Source of the DNA: Bacilli bacterium
Lineage (GTDB): Bacteria; Bacillota; Bacilli; Tumebacillales; JAQBPP01
Assembly (NCBI GenBank): GCA_028287455.1
Contig: JAQBPP010000169.1
Coordinates: 1 to 10,060 of the forward strand
Length of the DNA stretch: 10,060 nucleotides
Reading direction: 5' to 3'
Shown here: positions 5,657-10,060 of the stretch, one piece after another
How the letters are laid out: every line of letters begins with the position of its first letter
Numbering within the stretch: the first letter of the stretch is position 1
Position numbers and translations under genes: made by a program
The notes under the pieces: model-generated
Seen by the model: the letters and a program-made list of their open reading frames with translations, nothing else
What the model was told of the DNA's origin: nothing
The model's database searches: none

Positions 5657-6469
5657 ATGATACGAATTGAGAATGTATCTTATCAATATCCGTTTTCTGA
5701 TCGACAAGTTATTCGAAATATTACCTTAGAGATTCAGAAAGGTGAGCATATCGCAATCCTCGGCGCGAATGGATCCGGGAAATCCACTCTTACCCGCTTA
5801 TTGAATGGGCTGCTTTTCCCGCAAACTGGAAGTATTCAAGTGGATGGACTCCTCACAACAAATAGTAAAACGATTGGTGATATCCGCAGAAAAGTGCAGA
5901 TTGTTTTTCAAAACCCTGACAACCAAATTGTAGGCACTACGCTGGAAGAAGATATTCGATTTGGGCTTTCCAACATTGGCTTTCCGATAGAGGAAATTGA
6001 ATCACAAGTAAATCATGTATTAAAACTGGTTGGATTGGAGGGGCAGCAGCGGAAATCGGTTCATGCTCTATCGGGGGGAGAAAAACAAAAATTAGCGCTT
6101 GCGAGCGTACTTGCGCTGTCGCCCCAATATCTCATCCTCGATGAAGCAACTGCTATGCTCGACCCAGGATCCAGACGGCAATTCCTGCAAACGATTCAGC
6201 AAATCAGATCAGATGAACAGAGGTCGATTGTGACAGTTACTCATTATTTCGATGAGGTAGTGAACGTTGACCGGATTGTGTTGCTAAAGGAAGGGCAAAT
6301 AGAGCGGATTGCAGAACCTCAGCAGCTAATTCAGCATCCAGAAGTTCTCGAAGCGTGTGGAGTTGAACTGCCGTATTTGCCTGCCATTGCTCAGCAATTG
6401 CGAACCATAGGGATTAAAGTGAATCCTTTTCCAACCATACAAGAATTGGTGGATGTTCTATGCAGATAA
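5657..6469 (+). CDS. ecfA1: ECF transporter ATPase, EcfA1 (CbiO) type
   Basis: This is one of two cytoplasmic ATPase subunits that power ECF-type import of micronutrients. In 270 residues it has Walker A GANGSGKST (36-44), the Q-loop FQNPDNQ (84-90) that is diagnostic of EcfA1, signature LSGGE (138-142), Walker B LILDE (159-163) and the switch His196 in VTH. The C-terminal tail (about 225-270) is the dimerisation extension found in EcfA proteins. All catalytic residues are present. ATG 5657 is chosen because MIRIENVSYQYP is the usual N-terminus; the upstream AGAGAG (5640-5645) is only a weak ribosome binding site. The frame overlaps ecfA2 by 10 nt. Four rightward genes with gaps under 30 nt form an operon. 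Most Bacilli also carry a housekeeping ecfA1-ecfA2-ecfT beside ribosomal protein genes; this set instead sits with its own S component. Confidence 0.93.
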   Translation: MIRIENVSYQYPFSDRQVIRNITLEIQKGEHIAILGANGSGKSTLTRLLNGLLFPQTGSIQVDGLLTTNSKTIGDIRRKVQIVFQNPDNQIVGTTLEEDIRFGLSNIGFPIEEIESQVNHVLKLVGLEGQQRKSVHALSGGEKQKLALASVLALSPQYLILDEATAMLDPGSRRQFLQTIQQIRSDEQRSIVTVTHYFDEVVNVDRIVLLKEGQIERIAEPQQLIQHPEVLEACGVELPYLPAIAQQLRTIGIKVNPFPTIQELVDVLCR

Positions 6470-7371
6470 TACTTCAGAGTGTGTATTTTAGTTATGACAA
6501 AGTAAATAAGAAAAAATTTAAATACGATGACTACACAGTAAAAAATATCAATATGCACATACAGCAGGGAGAATTTATCGCGATTGCTGGTCACTCAGGT
6601 TCTGGAAAATCCACTTTGATCCAGTTGATTAAGGGACTTTTTTCCCCAACTGAAGGAACTCTTTTACTTGCAGGCGAGAATCCATGGGATAGGCAGCAGC
6701 GGCGGTGCACACAGCAAAAGGGCAATAAAACGCAGTTTGACTCGATAGGGTTAGTCTTCCAATATCCTGAACACCAACTTTTTGCTGCTACGGTTTATGA
6801 AGATATTGCCTTTGGCCCCACACAGCAAGTGAAACAAGAGGTTTTAGATCGACCGGCTGAGCAGTGGGTGCAGGAACGTGTCAAACGGGCAATGCAGAAG
6901 ATGAATTTAGAGGATGAACGGTTTCAGGACAGTAATCCTTTTGATTTAAGCGGGGGTGAACGCCGCAGAGTGGCCATTGCGGGTGTCCTAGCTGCAGAGC
7001 CGCAAATTCTGATTCTCGATGAACCTACAGCTGGCATGGACCACTTTGCGCGAACGAGTCTATTTCAAACTCTACATCAATTGAATCAACAGGAAAACGT
7101 GACTATTATTCTGGTTAGTCATCGATTGGAAGAAATTTTGGCTCATGCATCCAGACTCATGTTGATGGGGGATGGGCAAATCCTGCGTGATGGTGACCCC
7201 AGGAAACTTTTAGCTGATTTCGCTTTTTTGGAGTCCATTCAGATGGAGAAAATTGAACCAATGCAGTTCAGTATAGCACTGGCCGAGTTTGGCATCTCCG
7301 TGCAGGACCCTTCTAATGTGTCAGAGGTTAGCCAAGCAATCAAAAATTATCTTACTGCGACAGCGCGTTAG
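6460..7371 (+). CDS. ecfA2: ECF transporter ATPase, EcfA2 type
   Basis: The second ATPase of the ECF module has 303 residues and pairs with EcfA1 beneath EcfT. It shows Walker A GHSGSGKST (44-52), the EcfA2-type Q-loop FQYPEHQLF (100-108), signature LSGGE (163-167), Walker B LILDEP (184-189) and switch His221 in VSH. Two stretches look longer than usual: the charged loop KVNKKKFKYDDY (14-25) before the Walker A strand, and NPWDRQQRRCTQQKGNKTQ (74-92) before the Q-loop. Both are surface positions and catalysis should be unaffected. ATG 6460 lies inside the end of ecfA1, a typical coupled start. The coding region ends in TAG, and ecfT begins 10 nt later. Confidence 0.93.
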   Translation: MQIILQSVYFSYDKVNKKKFKYDDYTVKNINMHIQQGEFIAIAGHSGSGKSTLIQLIKGLFSPTEGTLLLAGENPWDRQQRRCTQQKGNKTQFDSIGLVFQYPEHQLFAATVYEDIAFGPTQQVKQEVLDRPAEQWVQERVKRAMQKMNLEDERFQDSNPFDLSGGERRRVAIAGVLAAEPQILILDEPTAGMDHFARTSLFQTLHQLNQQENVTIILVSHRLEEILAHASRLMLMGDGQILRDGDPRKLLADFAFLESIQMEKIEPMQFSIALAEFGISVQDPSNVSEVSQAIKNYLTATAR

Positions 7372-7381
7372 GGTGGCAATC

Positions 7382-8215
7382 ATGCGAGAATCCGCAGAAA
7401 ACTTGGTCGTTTTGTATACTGCTCGAAATTCCTGGATCGAAACCGTTTCACCTTTTGCGAAACTAGTATTTACATTATTTATGACCCTCAATCTGATTAT
7501 GATTCATCAACCGATCTGGATGCTTGGAATGCTGACAGGAATTGTGGTCTTGTGGAGAACGGCCAAACAGACCTGGAGGCATTTACTGTTAAGTATTGTT
7601 CCAGTTGCATTCTTGTTCGCATCTACAATGGTGTACAATCTATTATTGACAGAGAACGACAATCACACAGCCTGGTTCAACGTTGGCACATTCAAGATTA
7701 CCCAAACGGGTTTACTCAATGGTACTGCAATGTGCATACAAATTGCCGGAATTGTCATGATATTCTCTTTCCTTGTACGAACCACTGCACCGACGTCGCT
7801 TGCAGACGGATTGGAGACCTTGTTTAGCCCCCTAAAAAAGTTGGGTGTTCCTGTTCACGATTTGGTCCTCATGTTTACAATCGCGCTTCGATTTCTGCCA
7901 ATTCTCAGCAGCGAGTTCCATAAAATCCGCAAAGCCCAAATTGCTCGCGGGTTCGGATTTCATGAAGGAACTTTGTCGCGGCGTCTGCGAAGTCTGTTTC
8001 CGCTGCTATTCCCAATCTTCATTCAAACGATGATGCGGGCAGATGAATTGGCTACTGCGATGATCGCAAGATGCTATACTGGCGAGGCAGGCAGAACACC
8101 GCTGCGAATTCGAAACCCAAGGGCAAGCTGGCTCGATTCATTCATAGTCGGTATACCTGTTGTGCTGTTGGTCGTATATCTGATTATCTATTGCAAAAGG
8201 GAACTGAGCTTATAG
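7382..8215 (+). CDS. ecfT: ECF transporter transmembrane subunit EcfT
   Basis: EcfT is the membrane scaffold that couples the ATPases to the S component. An in-frame ATG at 7289 would overlap ecfA2 by 83 nt, but ATG 7382 is preferred: AGGGTGG lies just before it, it leaves a 10-nt gap from ecfA2, and the extra 31 residues from 7289 do not look like the family. The resulting 277-residue protein has hydrophobic helices at about 24-58, 68-88, 112-133 and 251-271. The two coupling-helix motifs that contact the ATPases are AQIARG (185-190) and AMIARC (226-231), the latter continued by YTGEAGRT. The ARC variant is, as far as I recall, common in Gram-positive EcfT. The next gene begins 29 nt downstream. 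Confidence 0.9.
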   Translation: MRESAENLVVLYTARNSWIETVSPFAKLVFTLFMTLNLIMIHQPIWMLGMLTGIVVLWRTAKQTWRHLLLSIVPVAFLFASTMVYNLLLTENDNHTAWFNVGTFKITQTGLLNGTAMCIQIAGIVMIFSFLVRTTAPTSLADGLETLFSPLKKLGVPVHDLVLMFTIALRFLPILSSEFHKIRKAQIARGFGFHEGTLSRRLRSLFPLLFPIFIQTMMRADELATAMIARCYTGEAGRTPLRIRNPRASWLDSFIVGIPVVLLVVYLIIYCKRELSL

Positions 8216-8244
8216 CAGAATACAGCCATTAAAGGGGAGACACA

Positions 8245-9330
8245 ATGAGCCCGGGTATGTACAATCGTTTAGATAACCTTAGAGTGATTGTGGATGAAAT
8301 GCTGCTGAAAATGACCGATGCTACCCTAGCACGAAATGCTTATGTTCAACTGTACGGCGCGTCTGGATTCGCAGCCATGCTCGCCGCCAAAAGAGGTCTT
8401 AACCAGGAAATTGCTGCAATTGCTGGTTTGATGCATGATTATTACGCTTTTAAAACTGGCATCACAGAATTTAATGACCAAAATTCAGCCGAAGCCGTAA
8501 GACCTATCGTGCGTGATTTAGGTATTTTTACTAATGATGAACGGAAAACGATACTTTGCGCAATTTTCCACCAAACTGAGTTAGGCAGCATACATGACGA
8601 TTATGATGAACTGATCAAAGACGCAGTTGTCGTGCAGCGCTACTTTTACAATGTGGGCAAAAAAGTGCCAAGCAAAGAAGCTTGGCGGGTTAAAAATGCT
8701 CTCAGAGAGTTAGCATTGCCATACGATTTTGAAGCAACGGATGAAGTGTTTGAGAACAATGAGACTAGTTCAAAACGTAATCAAGTGGATAAACGGAGGA
8801 TGCTGGCTGACGTTGCTGAAAAATTGGCATCTTTAGGCATTGAAGGTATTCCAGCAGATCACAATTATCGCGATATATGCCGCTATTGGCCGGAAGATAA
8901 AATTTATCAAGGAATAAAAGGATCCTGGTGTGCGGCATTTGTTTATCACTGCTGCAGAAAAGCAGGTTTTCTGCTGCCGATCAGATACCCTAATGGAATG
9001 TGTCGGTTTGCCGGTGTAGGTGCGTGGCAGGAGTGGGCGAAGCTGCCCGATGTGAATTTTTTTCATAGTGCTTCTGATAAAGGCTTCACTCCCCTACGGG
9101 GTGACATTGTTATCTACGAAAAACTTTTAACAGACGAACCTCATGACCATATTGGGGTGGTTCTCTCGTGCGAGCAGGAAGACCTGTTTGTTGCAGAAGG
9201 AAACATGGACAACAAAAATAAATCTTCGTTAGTACATAGAAACAGATGGGGAAAAATATCAGGATATATTCGCATAGACAATGGGTATCACTATAAATTT
9301 TGTGGTGAATATAATCCGAGATTGGATTGA
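8245..9330 (+). CDS. HD-domain / CHAP-domain fusion protein
   Basis: The 361-residue cytoplasmic protein (no signal peptide or membrane helix) has two enzyme-like halves. The first, about residues 25-160, looks like an HD phosphohydrolase-type metal domain: His64-Asp65 in AGLMHDYYAF, His109 in AIFHQT and Asp126 in IKDAVVVQ are the expected ligands, although the usual first histidine is not clear. After a charged linker (165-186), the second half, about 195-345, resembles CHAP amidase/peptidase domains: nucleophile Cys229 in SWCAAF, GDIVIY (286-291), His302 in DHIGVV and EGN (318-320), closing with ISGYIRI. CHAP domains normally cleave peptidoglycan outside the cell or, in glutathionylspermidine amidase, an intracellular amide. 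AAGGGGAG (8231-8238) precedes ATG 8245. It is last in the ECF operon, so the imported compound or a derivative may be its substrate. The CHAP call is good, the HD call fair, the function open. Confidence 0.8.
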   Translation: MSPGMYNRLDNLRVIVDEMLLKMTDATLARNAYVQLYGASGFAAMLAAKRGLNQEIAAIAGLMHDYYAFKTGITEFNDQNSAEAVRPIVRDLGIFTNDERKTILCAIFHQTELGSIHDDYDELIKDAVVVQRYFYNVGKKVPSKEAWRVKNALRELALPYDFEATDEVFENNETSSKRNQVDKRRMLADVAEKLASLGIEGIPADHNYRDICRYWPEDKIYQGIKGSWCAAFVYHCCRKAGFLLPIRYPNGMCRFAGVGAWQEWAKLPDVNFFHSASDKGFTPLRGDIVIYEKLLTDEPHDHIGVVLSCEQEDLFVAEGNMDNKNKSSLVHRNRWGKISGYIRIDNGYHYKFCGEYNPRLD

Positions 9331-9473
9331 TTAAGGTGGGATGGTGAAAGTATCGATTTTGTCAGAATGTGTAGGACCAGATGCTTTAATAAAGTTTAAA
9401 TCACAAAAATTTTTTCCAAGGTGTTTATATATATCATCTGATGGTAAAATGATATATATAAGGAGTTGTTTTT
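9331..9473 (+). other. AT-rich intergenic region before the Fic gene
   Basis: These 143 bases contain no convincing terminator for the ECF operon: only the short CTTTAATAAAG palindrome and a six-T run near 9411-9416, with no proper stem. A 49-codon frame (9341-9490) passes through it but overlaps the Fic start and is probably chance. The main structure is the inverted repeat listed separately. Confidence 0.5.
9425..9461 (+). repeat. Perfect 13-bp inverted repeat abutting the Fic ribosome binding site
   Basis: TTATATATATCAT (9425-9437) and ATGATATATATAA (9449-9461) are exact reverse complements separated by 11 bases. The right arm ends on the first base of AGGAG (9461-9465), the ribosome binding site of the Fic gene. 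It could be an operator overlapping the promoter, or an RNA hairpin that hides or insulates the site. The A+T run also contains TATA-type -10 sequences, so promoter and dyad may coincide. Confidence 0.65.
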
Positions 9474-10060
9474 ATGATGTCTTTCCGTAACAGTTACCTA
9501 GATAAAATACCCTTAAACCATTCAATTCTTAACCTGCTTTCCCAAATACAGGAGTACAAAGGGAAACAGGATCTATACAAGCAACAAACACCAGAAATCT
9601 TAGATTCTTTAAAACAAGTAGCAATTATACAAAGTACCGAATCCTCAAATAGGATCGAGGGGATTTATGCAACTGACAAAAGGATTGCTGAGCTAGTAAA
9701 ACTTAAAGCTTCACCACAAAATCGTTCGGAAGCTGAAATTGCAGGATATAGAGATGTACTTGAAACCATACACTCTTCAGCAGAGCATATTAGAATTTCA
9801 ACAAATACTATTCTTCAGTTACACCGAGATCTTTTGAAACTGGCTACAGGTGTCGGTGGTAGATGGAAACAGGTTGATAACTCTATTAAAGAAATTTTAC
9901 CAACAGGAGAGCAGATCATCAGATTTGAGCCAACCCTCGCATGGAAAACTCCAGAGGCGATGGAGGAATTAGTTCAAGCTTTCCGGATGGAAAGGGAACA
10001 AAAGAACATCCATGATCTAATTGTTATAGCAGCCTTTATACTTGATTTCCTGTGCATACA
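9474..10060 (+). CDS. Fic family protein, 3'-truncated by the window
   Basis: Fic proteins attach AMP (or other phosphate-containing groups) to hydroxyl side chains of target proteins. The 195 codons seen begin at ATG 9474, eight bases after AGGAG; ATG 9477 is an alternative. The N-terminal region carries SNRIEG (58-63), fitting the inhibitory helix motif [ST]xxxE[GN], so Glu62 would block ATP binding in a self-inhibited (class II) enzyme. A Fic-type helical core follows, including LHRDLLK (116-122), GGRWKQV (128-134), and the segment VIAAFILDFLCI (184-195) that normally leads straight into the catalytic HPFx[DE]GNGR. The window's last two bases, CA, would start that histidine codon, so activity cannot be judged here. 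The gene is visibly richer in A+T than the upstream genes, which suggests separate acquisition. It may be a stand-alone regulator or a toxin-like protein. Confidence 0.85.
   Translation, partial: MMSFRNSYLDKIPLNHSILNLLSQIQEYKGKQDLYKQQTPEILDSLKQVAIIQSTESSNRIEGIYATDKRIAELVKLKASPQNRSEAEIAGYRDVLETIHSSAEHIRISTNTILQLHRDLLKLATGVGGRWKQVDNSIKEILPTGEQIIRFEPTLAWKTPEAMEELVQAFRMEREQKNIHDLIVIAAFILDFLCI

Noticed and set aside
7289..7381. Earlier in-frame ATG for EcfT, adding 31 residues
   Set aside because: The extension overlaps ecfA2 by 83 nt, has no ribosome binding site and is unlike EcfT N-termini; ATG 7382 has AGGGTGG just upstream.
9341..9490. A 49-codon frame preceded by AAGGTGGG, running into the Fic start
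   Set aside because: Its spacing from the ribosome-binding-like sequence is poor, it reads through the 13-bp inverted repeat and overlaps the Fic gene, and its composition resembles translated AT-rich noncoding DNA.

Overview
The window looks like a chromosomal stretch of a Bacillota (low-GC Gram-positive) bacterium. Most genes carry strong AGGAGG-type ribosome binding sites, and one-component sigma-A style promoters and rho-independent terminators can be read by eye. The gene content (group II ECF transporter, a TudS-like protein with its ECF S component, DUF4395 and DUF5132 proteins) fits Bacilli; an Alicyclobacillaceae-like relative is my guess, not something the sequence proves. There are no rRNA, tRNA, CRISPR or IS features.

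Region 1 (1-2598, + strand): the C-terminal two thirds of a type II (calcium-type) P-type ATPase whose start lies upstream of the window, followed by a one-helix membrane protein of the DUF5132 type and a small helical protein of unknown role. The three read as one transcription unit.

Region 2 (2599-3431): on the minus strand, an UMP-kinase-like gene that lacks two internal blocks of the normal enzyme but stays in frame. It sits directly behind a promoter, a 20-codon leader ORF and a strong terminator, an arrangement typical of attenuation. The same intergenic region carries a good divergent promoter for region 3.

Region 3 (3432-4482, + strand): a DJ-1/PfpI (isonitrile-hydratase-like) protein and a DUF4395 membrane protein, closed by a clear terminator.

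Region 4 (4503-9330): a divergent locus around a 103-bp AT-rich promoter region. Leftwards: an ECF S component and a TudS-like desulfidase. Rightwards: EcfA1, EcfA2, EcfT and a 361-residue protein with an HD-type domain fused to a CHAP-type cysteine amidase/peptidase domain. Together these encode a complete, dedicated ECF importer plus two enzymes. The simplest reading is uptake of a small sulfur-containing (possibly thio-nucleobase or amide-linked) compound followed by intracellular breakdown; the substrate is not known. This is the best candidate for an undescribed system in the window.

Region 5 (9331-10060): an AT-rich intergenic region with a perfect 13-bp inverted repeat abutting the ribosome binding site of a Fic-family gene. 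That gene carries the N-terminal inhibitory motif and is cut off by the window end just where the catalytic HPFx[D/E]GNGR motif should begin.
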